A stretch of DNA of 64,000 nt. Origin: Pectinophora gossypiella (lineage: Eukaryota; Arthropoda; Insecta; Lepidoptera; Gelechiidae). The DNA is taken from the NCBI RefSeq assembly GCF_024362695.1, contig NC_065409.1:434001-498000 (forward strand). The letters run 5' to 3'. The notes under the pieces are model-generated. The model was not told where the DNA came from and searched no databases. It saw nothing but the letters and a program-made list of their open reading frames with translations. The stretch's first letter is position 1. The number at the start of each line of letters is the position of its first letter. A program made the translations under genes and the position numbers. Shown one piece after another: positions 23,201 to 33,660 of the stretch.

Positions 23201-25021
23201 CTGGCCCGTCATCTGCCCCGAGCACGACGCGCCGTACTGCCCGATGTTGAACGGACTGTACGAGTAGCTGTTCATGAAGCTCGAGCACGCTCCCATGTGG
23301 CTCTGTGACTGGCCCTTTTGGACGACCGCGTCTTTCATCGGTTTATCCTCTACCGAATTTTTCACTTGAGAGTTAGTTTTGACTTCTATGAGTACAGCAT
23401 GCAGGATGCTTTTTATTTGGTTGAGCGTGATCTCGGTCTTGTCCTCCTCCGGCGGCGGCGGCTCGAGCTGCACGCTGCGGCTGGTGGCGGTCTGGCACTC
23501 CGTGTCGTTGACGCTTATCGTGAGGCATTCCGCATTCTTGAGCAGGATCGGTGGTGGCGGCGGCGGGGGAGGAGGCGCCTCACGGATTCTTGGTCCTTTG
23601 GACTTAGAGTAAAAAGGTTTCACATAAATTTCTCCACAGTTGACGCTACAAGATTGTGTAGTTTCCCCACTCACTTGCCTGTCGAGTTTTCTCTTTTGCA
23701 TCGCTCTTATGACGTGTTCCCTCTTATGAACGGACTTAATTGGCATTTTTCTCCTGTACGTTGTCAGCTTATTACTAGGGCGATGCGGCGCAGTCGTCGT
23801 AGTGTAGTTGACGACATACGGCTGGTACCGCGGTTGAGAACGAAATTTCTCGGGGAAACTGTCGCAATCCAATAAACATTTATTTCTCCTGCTCTCAAAC
23901 GAGTTCTCCTGATTCTTTCCTTTAGGCGGTCCTTCCTTCACAGGTATCACATCGTAAAGGCTAGAGTCGTAGAATATGCTGTGGTCCCGGTGGATGGACG
24001 TCGGGTAGGTGACGATGTTGTCCACGTGGTGCGGGCGCGCGGTGTCCAGGTTGTGGAAGTGTCCGTGGCAGCAGGAGCAGATGTCGGAGTCGAGAGGCGC
24101 GGGCGCGGCCAGCGCGGTCGGTGCCGGCTCATCGCGGCACACAGGCGATGAGAACCGGCTCGATGGCGAGCCCGTCAGCTCCACGCGTTCTGGTCGGTAC
24201 TGCCGTCGCACCACGTCCTCCAGGTACGACCGGCTCATCTCATCCTCTTCGGACCATCGTTTATAATCCACGTTCCGCTCTTCGTCGATCGTGTTGAAAG
24301 GAGTGCGATTGAAAGTCTGCGCGTAGTAAACCATTTGCGCTTTAGCCTTAGATTTCCTCTTATTCATCTTCTTCAACTTGTGTAGGAATTCGACGCTTTT
24401 TTTGTTGTCTGCGTAGCCATTCGCGGGCTGCGGCTTGGGGCGGGAGCCGCAGTCGAGGTGTGCGGAGTGGCTGGGGCGCGGCGGGGCGAGGCTCGATGCG
24501 CTAAGATGGGGCGGCGGCGGCTGGTCTTCCGAGCTGCAAAAATTTTAAATACGAATCGTGCTAGTTAAATTTTCTTTCTATTTCTAATGTGATGCCTGTC
24601 ATTATTTTTCGTGAAAGAGGATATTTTTTCGAACATATTAGGTATATTTACATTATGCTACGCGAGCTTGCGTTGCTGCTGGCGGCGCTCCGCCCCACCT
24701 TGATCGTGAACGGCTCCACTAAAGCGGTGTTCACGAACGCGCCCGTCTTCTCCTGCTTCTCGTCTAGCTCTTTCTCCAATTCGATGATCTTATTTTGAAG
24801 GTCCGTCACGTCTATTGGAATGCACGATATTATTTTGACTTCAGTTTGGGATGGTGAATTTCCTGGAATAATGAAGTAGGTTTACAAGCGCTGTATTTTA
24901 AGCGAAACTAGTTTATAGAGAAAAGCAATAAAGTGTGCTTACCGAGGTTAAAAGCGATTCTCCGCAGGAAGTTCTCGATGCCTTTAAAACGCGGCATAAA
25001 CCCCCCACCAGAGTTGCTCAT
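17252..25021 (-). CDS. Uncharacterised large protein B (1018 aa), tandem paralog of gene A
   Basis: I do not recognise this protein. Coding exons, 5' to 3' on the minus strand: 25021-24943, 24862-24652, 24533-22445, 21999-21865, 21225-21058, 19597-19370, 17398-17252. All phases agree and give 1018 aa. The start (MSNSGGGFMPRFKGIENFLR) precedes a short helical stretch (VTDLQNKIIELEKELDEKQE) that could form a coiled coil. The long exon is basic, Ser/Pro-rich and low-complexity, with islands LEDVVRRQYRPER, SRFSSPVCRD, CSCC, SSLYDVIPVKE, KCMQN and TEKLIKEIYK that recur in gene A. After these come a Lys/Arg-rich, acidic Ser-rich segment and a Trp/Arg/Pro-rich part. No signal peptide or membrane span was seen. 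Exon 5 has a tandem acceptor (GAGCAG) adding one Gln. Confidence 0.8.
17640..18090 (+). mobile_element. 5'-truncated RTE-like LINE with 11-bp target-site duplication
   Basis: The direct repeat AACATGACCCC at 17629-17639 and 18091-18101 flanks an open frame reading ALYGCETWTLTQKDRERLEA, then MWCWRRMERISWTERVTNEE and GKRGRGRPRRAYMEQIKEK. That is the C-terminal part of an RTE-type reverse-transcriptase protein, ending in a stop and (GAT)n. Only the last 150 or so codons remain. It is antisense within the last intron of gene B. 3'-end copies lie at 57411-57455 and 62306-62372. Confidence 0.85.
18821..19142 (-). mobile_element. tRNA-derived SINE (family 2)
   Basis: The best-preserved copy. Minus-strand reading starts GAGCCGTGGTAGCCCAGTTA (A-box-like), then the B-box-like CCCAACACGGG region, then the body shared with 484-850. 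It lies in the last intron of gene B. Confidence 0.75.
19652..19800. mobile_element. Partial MITE, CAGGGTGT family
   Basis: One end and the adjacent interior (GTTAGTGACATCG, TTGATATCAAGTG) match the complete copy at 19880-20107. The other end is missing. Confidence 0.65.
19880..20107. mobile_element. MITE, CAGGGTGT family, complete copy
   Basis: Terminal inverted repeats of about 30 bp (CAGGGTGTAAGTAACATCGT and the inverted counterpart ending CACTAACACCCTG), flanked by TA on both sides. Further copies are at 39546-39770 and 39950-40452. It lies in an intron of gene B. Confidence 0.8.
20175..20267. repeat. 93-bp palindrome with 26-bp perfect arms
   Basis: Arms TAATTAAAACACATAATAAC.. (20175-20200) and their exact reverse complement (20242-20267) flank an inner GAGACTCCCGGAGTCTC palindrome and a CCATTTAAACGCGGTAA segment. 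A half-copy occurs at about 51457-51507. It is probably a foldback MITE. Confidence 0.85.
20400..20575 (-). mobile_element. tRNA-like SINE fragment (family 4)
   Basis: Minus-strand reading gives GAATCCGTGATAGCCTTGTT, then a B-box-like GGGTTTGAATCCCGGG. The same family as 3715-3800. It lies in an intron of gene B. Confidence 0.65.
20886..21028. mobile_element. Palindromic MITE, GGGGTTAAAA family, copy 3
   Basis: A near-perfect palindrome: AAAGCAATATTGCAATTTGA on the left and its inverted counterpart TCAAAAAGCAATATTGCTTT on the right. It ends about 30 bp from exon 5 of gene B. Confidence 0.85.
21276..21603 (+). mobile_element. Full-length tRNA-derived SINE (family 1) with 13-bp target-site duplication
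   Basis: AATAATTACTCAA flanks it at 21263-21275 and 21604-21616. The tRNA-like head (GGCCTCTGTGGTCCAGAGCT) and B box (GGGTTCTATTCCC) are followed by the TGATCCATGCTTCGGAAGGC body and a GAAGAA tail. It is not a functional tRNA gene. It lies in an intron of gene B. Confidence 0.85.
22215..22435 (+). repeat. LINE 3' end with (TTTGAA)n tail
   Basis: It ends in ACTGAATAAAGATATTTTTG plus three TTTGAA units, just before the donor of gene B exon 3 at 22443-22444. Shared with 2740-2880 and 57594-57690. Confidence 0.6.
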
Positions 25022-26331
25022 TGCGCCTCGCAGCTGCTCACTGATCTCATCATCACAAATCGCGGGACATCACACAGCAAACAACCATGAAGGTTCTAAA
25101 ATGTGGTGAAATAGTTGCCATTAGGTATACCGAGCTGGTAAGATGATGCGCACAGACACTGTATAACGACGAAAGCATTTACGTATTACGAAGTGAACGC
25201 AGTTCCATGGGAATCAATGCAAAGTACGAAAATCTGAACCCTGGTCAAGTTGACACGCAGTATCTTAGATTAGGTCCATCATATGTCCATGATCAGGTAT
25301 AAAGCTTGTGGTGCATTACAAACCTTCCGCGAACATTTGTCGGCGAACAATCGCCTACCTGCGCAGTAGTTTTAACAAACTATTGCAAACAAATAATTTC
25401 ATTTTGTTAACCCGAACCGCCTTATGCTAAACTACACAAACTAGTATAAAAATAACCGTCTACTTCCACATTTGGTTTCACGTTTCTGACATTATTTGAT
25501 ACATACTTTTTTCTTTTCCGATCTCACAGCAGTAAAACTGCCAGTTGCCAGAGGAAATCGTTCTATTAATTCCTCATTTCAAGCCCTGAAACGTCTTTGT
25601 TTCTCTAAAAAAGATCGTAATAACCTTCAGTAACGCAATATATCTTTATAAGGCTTCTGCCTCGAATACCGCGGGCAGCGGGGCAGCGGCGGCGGCGCGG
25701 GAGCGACAGAATCTTATGCTGCTTATTATGTGTAAAATCAAATGGGTCTATCCTCGAAAACAGCGGCGCGGGAGCGGGCGACGATTGGTGCATTCCTGTC
25801 AAGCGGTAACCGCCTGTGCGTCTATATTGCAGTGTTATGCAATTTACTTTTGTACCTCTAACGTTTTGGATTAATGTCAGATTGTAACTCGCCTTTGATA
25901 GCTTCAAGAATATAGTAATCAAAAGTTTACACTCATTCCAAGTTCTCACTATAATAGGGATTGACTTTGGCTATAAAAGCACGTATCTTAACGACACAAC
26001 ACCACGCCGCTGAAGTGCCGCGCGATCTGCCGCGGCGCTGGTTTCGAGAGCGGCTCTGGGTTGCCCGCTCCGCTCCTGTGCGTCGCCGCCCCGTTACCCG
26101 CGGGATTTGAGGCAGAGGCCTTAGTCTGTGATAGCTTGGTGATAGCCTCTTCTCAGCGAATCGATTGCGTAACAAAAGGAATGAATACAACGTGTATTTT
26201 TTTTTATAAATATTTTTATAGACAATGTTTAAAATTATTACAAAAACATTTCAAAAAATTTTTCATTTTCACTGTTTCAATTAGACGGGCACAGACACTT
26301 GACATTACGCTCACAAGGACGCACACAAACA
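25022..26331 (-). promoter_or_regulatory. Intergenic region between paralogs; probable gene B promoter and gene A 3' UTR
   Basis: No coding exon was recognised. A GC-rich patch at about 25655-26110 stands out from AT-rich flanks and may be a promoter or 5' UTR of gene B. The part next to 26331 is probably gene A 3' UTR, although no clear AATAAA was seen. Confidence 0.35.
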
Positions 26332-29300
26332 CTAGAAGAACATCCGCGGCCGCATCTTGATGTTGGGCTCGCCGTAGCTGGAGGGGTCATTCCCCAGCAG
26401 CGTCTTCACGATCAGGTTCCGCGGCGAGAACGGATTCCTCTTGTAGAATAATCTTTTAACCATTGCCTTCCTCATCTTTGTATCTCCTGCTGCAAGCTTT
26501 TTACTGGTTTTGTAGCCAAAAGCCATTGGATCTTGTTCAATGTCCGTACGTACTCTCTCTTGGAATTTTTTCCAACCCGAAAACAATGATGGTTTCACCA
26601 TCTCCCTTGGCGCTGTTTGGGCGGTTTGAGTAGAACCAGACATCCGCGAAACTTCTTTATTTTTACCTGGGCCGGCCGGCGGCGGCGTCTTGATCCCCAG
26701 TTTACGGAAGAACGATATTTTCCTCTCGCTCTGTGTACCCGTACTTTTTACTTCAATCTCTTTCAGACACAGAGGTACTTGAGGATCGGAGCCATAGTTA
26801 GGGTTGTACTGGTTGGGATACGGCGGAGGAAAGCTGCGCGAGTGTGGGAAGTGGGCAGGGGAGTGCTCGTGAATCGTCTCATTATGTACTCTGTGGGGTG
26901 CATAAGATTTGGAATGGTGAGGATGAGGCATCGGCGGTGCGTAGTACGGGCCTCGGTGCTCACAGCCGGGCGGCGGCGGCACGTAGCCGCCATACGGGTC
27001 TAAATGTGGCGGATATGGGGAACCCGGTGGCGGGTATGGGGGCCCTGGCGGCTGGTGGTAGTACTCCTGGCCATACATGCAGTAGTCAGTGATTTCTTGC
27101 GCGTACGGTGACGCGTTCTTAGGCCTTATGTCCACTTCAAGGGAGCTTTCGGTCTCACTCAATTCCGATTCCTTCTTTTTCTTTTTGATTAATCCAATTG
27201 ATCTAAGCACTTTGGCGAATTTGCTTTGCTTTCTCTGAAAAAGGAAACAGTTTGTTATTAATAGAGAGGAGGCTGTCCATTTACTCACTTTGTATTCACA
27301 TAATAAAAGTAATATTTAATATTTTCTTGCGGTGGGAAACCGATAGTCATTATTATTATTCTCTACATTAATACGCACTGCAAAATAGCATATTCAAATT
27401 GTATTTTGTTATTCGAATTAATACTTAATAGTAAAATCAAATGTTACCTTTTCCACAGTAAAGTCAGTAGTACTGAGTTCCGTATCAGACTGCGTTGTAC
27501 CTTCTAAGCTCAACTTTTCTAATATAGTGTCAGAATGAGTGGCGTTGGTGTAGGAAGTGTCGGAGGCCATCCTCGAGCCGATAGCCTCGCAGCTCTTGGA
27601 GTAACATTTCAGCGTTGGAGTGCCGACCTTCGCGTCGTGTCTCGACAGGCGGGAGTTGCCGCCCACACTTCGCGATGTCAGATCTTTCGCAGCATCTCTA
27701 GCTAACAAATTATCACGGCTCTTTTTTCTTCGGATGGAATTAGGGTTCTGTGCGACGAATTTATAAATTTCTTTAATCAGTTCCTCAGTTTCATTATTGT
27801 TATCTGTGATGTCTTGTAGAGATTCTTTTTTGTTTTTGGAGCACTCCTGACATACGATATCTTTGGTGCTGGTGTTGGCACAAGTCTGACACGTGAAGCT
27901 CTGACTGGGTATAACGTAACCATTTTGCATGCAGCTCATCGGGCACACGGGGAGTATGGGCGGGTAGCAGCAGGGGTTGGTGAACTGCGGCACATATCCG
28001 GGCGGCACGCTGCAGTGCGCCACCGTGTACTTGTTAAAGGGGTTGTTAGCCGGCGCCGGCGCAGGCGCCGCCTCCGCCGCGGTTGCGCCCTCTACGTGTG
28101 GTGCGCTCGTCTGATTCGACATTTGTTTTATTGTCTCCGCCTGGTTAACCGTTTGCGACGACGGTGAAGAATCTTTTTTAATTTCTTGCAAGAAACTTTG
28201 AAGTATATCCTTTATTTCACAGAGAGCTTTGTCCGTTTTATCTGACAAATCAGTATCATGTGATTTGTTCAAAGTATTTTCATGGGTGGATACGTTCACT
28301 TCGTGTGTTGTAAAAGTAGGATACTGAAAGCTGCTTGTGGTACCGGCGTGGATCTGAGCGGACGTTTGCACTTTTGCTGGTTTTAATAACTTTACGTGTT
28401 CTTTACGATTTCTGGTTACTACAACTTCAGAAGTTGCATCGCTTTCGAAACTGTCGAAATACTCTTGTTGTCGTTTATGTTTAGCTTGCCCATGCAACTT
28501 CTGTGTATGTCTCGCCGCTATATAATCCTCGTAATCTGCGTATTGTTGCGCTTTTAAATTCAGGCGTGGTCTAAGCGTTCGTGGGGAAGGTGGTACTTCT
28601 TTATAATATTCGTAACCGGTGCCGCTTTCTTCAGCGAATTTTCTTCTGGACTTAGGACTCGATTTTTCTTTCACCGGGACTACGTCGTAGAGTGTCGAGT
28701 CATTATAAACATCAACATGGCGTCGACGGGTCCGAGGTCGTACTCGCTTCGAGCTGTAGAGGCGCGTATCACATATGCTCCTTATGTCGCTAATATCGTG
28801 GTGATGTCGGTAGCGAGGCGCCCGGTATGGCGCGCGGCACGGCACCTGGCCCTCCTCCTGGTAACAGCATGAGCACAGCTCCGAGCCTTCTTGAATGTTT
28901 TCTCGAAGGGAGTACTCCTGGTCGCGGCAAACTGGAGTAGAGAATTGACTAATCTCGGACTGCCTGCCAAACATTCTCATCGGTTTATACTGTTTTCTAA
29001 TTATATCTGCTATAAAGTCTTGGTCTAATGTTTCACGCTCAATTTTGTTCTTCCTGTTTTTATCAGGTTTTTCACCATAGTATCTAATAGGGCTTTCCGT
29101 TTTGTTTCTTTTAGTTTCTCTTTGTTTTTTATTATATCTTGCCTCTTCTATTAGCGCAGTTTCCACATATTCCCGATGCTTGGCATGCTTCTTGTCGCGG
29201 CGGTATTCCGAGCAGCCCGAGTCGAAGTTGGGCACGGTGCGCCCCTGCGCCAGCGAGTGGTAGCTGCTCGACGAGCATGCGGATGCCAGGTTCTCAAGCA

Positions 29301-30070
29301 CCGACTGTGTCCTATGTTTTTGCAAAATTGGGTCGCATTCATACGGTGTCCGTATTCTGTTGTCCGATTTGCTTTTCTTCTTCTTTACTTTGGAAACGTG
29401 TGCTGTGTAGCTGTCAGAGTTCATATTATTCGGTAATGTCATATGTCGTCTGTCTTCAGTGCTATGATAAACGGGACAGGGGGCATAATCGCTTTCGTCA
29501 GATCTTCTGTAGTGGGTTTCGGATGGTCTGTATAATACTTTAGTAGCGCTGGTATTTTTTTCCTCTGTGGTTCTGTGTGAGTGCTCGCGCGAGGGTCTTA
29601 GCTCATGTTTGGTTTCTATTGGCAACAAGTTTTCGGTTCCCTTTCTAAAGGTGTTCTCCAGACATACCAAGTCCTGGCAATGTCTGCTGACCTCGCTCAG
29701 CTGGTGTTCGATCCCCACTATTTTATGCTTAAGATCTGTGACGTTGACGGCTATGCTTGAGTTTATTTTAATATCTTGTTGAGACGAGCTTCCTGCAAAA
29801 ATACAATTTATGGGAAGAAATAGAGTTGTCTGGTCGAGATGTGCCTCCGGATAGCCGAGTGAAGGTAAGGTATAAACTATCGGACGCGTCTGATAGCGCT
29901 CGCAACTATGACGTCGTCAGACGTGTCCAGTACCTTACGCATCCGATAGTTTGTTCGCACCTTAATACTCTTGTACACTCACCGAGAGCTCGCCGGAAGA
30001 AGTCGCGAATGACGCGGTATCTTCGCTTGGCACGTGGCGAGATCCGGCGGCGGGGGGTGCGCAGTGTCAT
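26332..30070 (-). CDS. Uncharacterised large protein A (1111 aa), tandem paralog of gene B
   Basis: I do not recognise this protein. Coding exons, 5' to 3' on the minus strand: 30070-29983 (MTLRTPRRRISPRAKRRYRV), 29792-27448, 27234-26332. They join in phase 1 and phase 0 to 1111 aa. A helical segment near residue 45 (VTDLKHKIVGIEHQLSEV) may form a coiled coil. The middle is Lys/Arg/Ser-rich with islands IADIIRKQYKPMR (about 290), SQFSTPVCRD, CSCC, NDSTLYDVVPVKE (about 404), SCMQN, Cys pairs (CQTC, CQEC) and TEELIKEIYK (about 709). The last exon carries a Pro/Tyr/Gly-rich stretch (PPGPPYPPPGSPYPPHLDPY) and a basic C-terminus. Both intron phases match those in gene B. No signal peptide or transmembrane span was seen; an intracellular, partly disordered scaffold is a guess. 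Confidence 0.82.
29868..29961. repeat. Foldback repeat in gene A intron 1
   Basis: AAACTATCGGA (29874-29884) pairs exactly with TCCGATAGTTT (29942-29952), with partial pairing on both sides (AAGGT / ACCTT, GACGCGTC / GACGTGTC). It ends about 20 bp from the exon 1 donor. Probably a small MITE. Confidence 0.75.
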
Positions 30071-31127
30071 CTGCACTCACCCTCGCCCACCCTGAAACAT
30101 TACTTGCATTAAACAATTAGTGTAAAATTCACAAAATTTCTCGATTACTTAAAATATACAAAGATTTCTCTTTGATCAGCTTTCTTCATTTTACTAAAAT
30201 CGGGAAGCAGATTTGGAAAATGCATCCAGTGTTGCCGTGTAGTGGTATACTACGGGTTAGTGAAGAAATATGCTATGGGTATAGTGATAAATGATGGCGT
30301 TCAGCGAAACTGATGATTCATGTCAAGTTGATACACAATTTCACCGTTTCATTTAAAAGTAAGCTCCCGGTGTGCCACAGACACAATGTACCGAAATAAA
30401 CTGCCAGGCTAGGTGGATGTGAAAAGCCTTTAAATTAATGTTTTTTCGAGAGATTCACCTGTGAGTCCACGCAATTGTTTAACAGGATAGCAACAGTTCT
30501 CCATCACACAATAAAATTTCCATATTTGCTTTTGTAGCCGTCTGAAAACTCCCCAAATAATTGCGCTTATAATTAAATAAATTTTATTTTATTTGTATAA
30601 GTAAAATTACGTTTGACTTTTGAATTTCATTTATAAAGTGTCAGTAAATCATAAATTCCTTTGGTTTGTGACGAACAAAACGTGCCAGTGCTTTATGCAG
30701 AATAGAAGCCACCGGAGAAGGTAGACCGCATTTTCAGCTTTTCTTCTCTCGAGTGAGTGTGAGCTACTTAACCAACTCTTGTGTCAGGGTTATTATTGAG
30801 CCACCACAGGATTTAGTTCCTTTGGAAAAGCCATGAGAACTTGTTACAAATCGCAAGAATTACTTTTATATATTTTTCAAATGTCGAACGCCACAAGTGG
30901 CTTCCATTATGTCATCGGTGTGTCATCTCATCCATCATCATATCGTCATAAAACCGCCATCATATACTGCGTTTTTTTCTAAATTATACAAAATTTTTTG
31001 ACACACCGGTTGTGGTGAACCAAAAATTTTAGTCTTTTAAACTACCGCACCATAACATACCTATCTGTGTGTAATTAATTGTAAGTTAGCAAGAGAAGAA
31101 AGTTGCTTGTATCATACACAGATAGGT
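30071..31127. promoter_or_regulatory. Divergent intergenic region between gene A and the MLRQ-family gene
   Basis: No open reading frame of interest was found. The region presumably carries both promoters and 5' UTRs. An inverted repeat (31056-31073 with 31115-31130) overlaps the first ATG of the plus-strand gene. Otherwise I see only AT-rich unique sequence. Confidence 0.4.
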
Positions 31128-31855
31128 ATGCTGTCGAAAATGGTGGTGATGCAGTGTCGGGGCCGCGGGCTCGGCATGGGGCTGGCGCCGCCGCTGTCGC
31201 CGCCGCGGCCCGCGCCCGAGCCGCTCATGGTGGTCGTACGGCCCAGCCACCTTCTACCACCAACGCAGTACGACATACCTATCTCCAAGAAGTTCAACAT
31301 GGGCTACTGTCTAAAAACATACTGGGAAACCATACCCCTGTTTCTTGTAACGTGTACCAGTTTAGGCATCCTGTTCTTCTCCATAATATGGGCGTGCAAA
31401 AATAAGGTCAGCTTTCATAACTCATATTTTCCAACCTCCTAGAATTCCCGTTCAGATGACTATTTTTCCCATCAGTCTCAGAGTTTTGCTATTGTTCTCG
31501 TTTATCTTCCCATATAGTAGTATAGACTAATTTATTCGTAGAGTATAGGTATGAGTGTGTGTTTAGGGAGTTAGGTCGCGAGCCCGCAAGGGTGGTTTTT
31601 GAGGACTTTTCAATCCAATGAGGCGTCTTGTAGGTGGACGTGGTGTTTTCGTCACACAGTTGTGACAACATCTCGCGCACGATGAACCTGCGGCACCCCA
31701 CAATACACAAGCTTCGGATCATCAACCAGCGCTACGAGCCCTGGCCCGAGATGCAGGACGTGCTCGACAAGATGCGTGTCGCGGAACAACGCGCTTTCTT
31801 GAAGGCCACCAAGTGCAGCTACGAGCAGCGCGAGGGTCATCCTCCTCCGGAGTAA
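31128..31855 (+). CDS. NDUFA4/MLRQ-family single-span protein, isoform using terminal exon a
   Basis: Coding exons 31128-31406 and 31634-31855 (TAA), 166 aa from the first ATG. ATG 31140 has the better context (GAAAATGG) and would give 162 aa. A Pro-rich N-terminal part of about 48 residues is followed by a single membrane span (WETIPLFLVTCTSLGILFFS). Next comes a C-terminal block, HKLRIINQRYEPWPEMQDVL, that resembles the end of C15orf48/NMES1 (COXFA4L3), a paralog of NDUFA4 in the inner mitochondrial membrane. The membrane segment also fits NDUFA4 (IPLF followed by a small-residue helix). The N-terminal extension is unusual for a family of about 80 aa. Function is inferred from the family only. 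Confidence 0.7.
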
Positions 31856-32317
31856 CCCCCGTCTCCCTCTGACATCCGCGCGACAGTTTGAACCAATGGG
31901 AACCAATCCCCGCGCTTTCCGTGCTAATGTTTGAGTCTTTTGTAGTGTTTTTGGTGTTACGTAATGTATTTGAAAGTAAATGTTTGTCTTTAAACCCGTT
32001 TCTACATTTCAGTGTTTATTGGGTGAAAATGATTAAATCTTCTTATAAACATTTTTCATTGTTTCATTTCGTTTCATTGGACAGATTCAAACTTTTACGA
32101 CAATGAATACTCGTTGTCTTTCTACTCTAGAAGACGCAACATTGGATTGAGAAGATGAGACTCGTAGCGTTTATTACCTCTACTTGAGAATGTGTATTTG
32201 ACGCGGTATATCATGTAATAGGAATGCCAGCGGTTGTTCAGATCGTACGATTGACTGTGCGCTATTGTAGTTGCGATCTTGTGCGGAAGCTGTTCAATCC
32301 AATGATGCGTCTTTTAG

Positions 32318-32512
32318 GTGGATGTGGTATTCGAGTCGCGGAGCAGAGAGAACATCTCGCGGACCATGGATCTGCGGAACCCCTCCATCCACAAGCTTCG
32401 GATCATCAACCAGCGCTACGACCCGTGGCCAGAGATGCAAGACGCTCTTGAGAAGATAAAGGCTGCAGAGAAACGTCTGGCTATGCGCCTGAAGCCGTGC
32501 CTCAGCAAATGA
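32318..32512 (+). CDS. Alternative terminal exon b of the MLRQ-family gene
   Basis: Preceded by an acceptor (GCGTCTTTTAG) and in the same phase as exon a, it encodes VDVVFESRSRENISRTMDLR, HKLRIINQRYDPWPEMQDAL and then a different tail ending CLSK plus TGA. Exon a ends in a stop codon and exon b begins in the matching phase, so the two are best read as alternative last exons (157 aa product from ATG 31128). About 15 bp of upstream intron (TTCAATCCAATGA) is also duplicated, showing that the exon arose by local duplication. Confidence 0.75.
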   Translation: MDVVFESRSRENISRTMDLRNPSIHKLRIINQRYDPWPEMQDALEKIKAAEKRLAMRLKPCLSK

Positions 32513-33465
32513 ATCATTCTACTTAGCATGTACGCTCTCCGTACAATTTTCCATTCATAATGCCGTGTATAATTGTCCTTGATAGATGTCGTATTTGCTA
32601 CTTGTTTCGCGGTGCGTGTAGTAGTTTATTTTTGGAAAAGTAAAGTCTTACTTTTGTAAAAAGTAATTTTCTCTTTCATAACAGCACCTGTTGTTGTTGG
32701 CAGAAAACTTTTAGCTGGGTAGATACTTAGTTAAGAAATCTTAGTTTGACTGAATGACGGCCCATGTAAATTCCTTTATTGATAAATAAGTACAATAATA
32801 TTGAAGTAGGCATAAGTAATGAGCAGTTATTTTCGTTTTTTGCCCCGTAGTACTACTGTTAGTACCTTAAGACTACGGTGCTTGGTAGTACTAGTACTAC
32901 GGAAAGAAAATTCTACCCGTGGTACTACTGACATTTAGTAAAACGTTTTACATACGGATCGAATTGAGAACTTAGTCGGCTAATGAACTAGGCACATCCT
33001 CGCTCAAAATCGATTACAAAGAGAATCCCCGTTTACATAAGAGAGGGATTTGGTTATAATAGCGATCATCCGATCACGCGTCCTAGGCGCAGCGTGGAGG
33101 CAGCAGACGAAATACGGCACAGAATATCTTTTGGAAAAATCCCATTATGGGAGCTCACTGCAATCACCCGCTTCGGAGCTAGAGCTGGCTAAATAGCTAT
33201 TACTAGCTCACTAAAAGTATTTTTACGTTACTTTATAACTTGTCTCTTGGAGGTATATCACTCACAAGTGAGTTTTCTGGGCAACGACAGTAACGCGACG
33301 CATTACTACACTGCAACACTATATTTCGGTTTAAAGGTGCAGATTTTCCTGAAGAATATACCAGAATCTCCCTTATCCGAATAAGCGAACCCTTCGGCCA
33401 AGTAGTTAATGACATTTGCGGCAAATCTACAACAAGTCGCCATTCCCCTGCCCTTATCCCACTCT
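32513..33465. other. Non-coding stretch downstream of the MLRQ-family gene
   Basis: Part is presumably 3' UTR. At about 32845-32930 there are interleaved AGTACTAC palindromes (CCGTAGTACTA with TAGTACTACGG). A repeat at about 33390-33440 (GATTTGCCGC..ATTAACTACTTGGC inverted) recurs near 61925-61960. No gene was recognised. Confidence 0.5.
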
Positions 33466-33660
33466 AGGTGTGGTCGGCACAACATGTATGTATACCTCTT
33501 CCATTAATTTCTATCAGCGTCATCTCGGCACTCACACCTTTCATAGACATTTTTTATACAATCCATCCACACTTTCTTAGGTCGTCCCCTACCCCTATAT
33601 TCATCCACATTCATACTTATCACTTTCCTCATCATATTCCCTTCATCCTCCTCATTACAT
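33466..33660 (-). repeat. Decayed LINE fragment hosting the LTR element
   Basis: Minus-strand translation gives a GRGRPKKVWMDCI-type segment, typical near the C-terminus of RTE-like polyproteins. The sequence seems to continue beyond the LTR element at 37794, so the LTR element inserted into it. Confidence 0.5.

Noticed and set aside
22439..24300. Several plus-strand open frames of 80-185 codons opposite gene B and gene A
   Set aside because: They are shadows of the long GC-rich minus-strand exons, with low-complexity Arg-rich translations and no start or splice support.
26332..27288. Separate 318-aa gene at the 3' end of gene A
   Set aside because: The first codons lie in the intron. An acceptor at 27235-27237 joins in phase to the donor at 27446-27447, making it the last exon of gene A.
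27418..27447. Stop codon at 27418 as the end of gene A
   Set aside because: Reading through a good donor (GAAAAG|GTAACA) into the intron reaches it by chance. The phase-matched next exon and the identical arrangement in gene B favour splicing.
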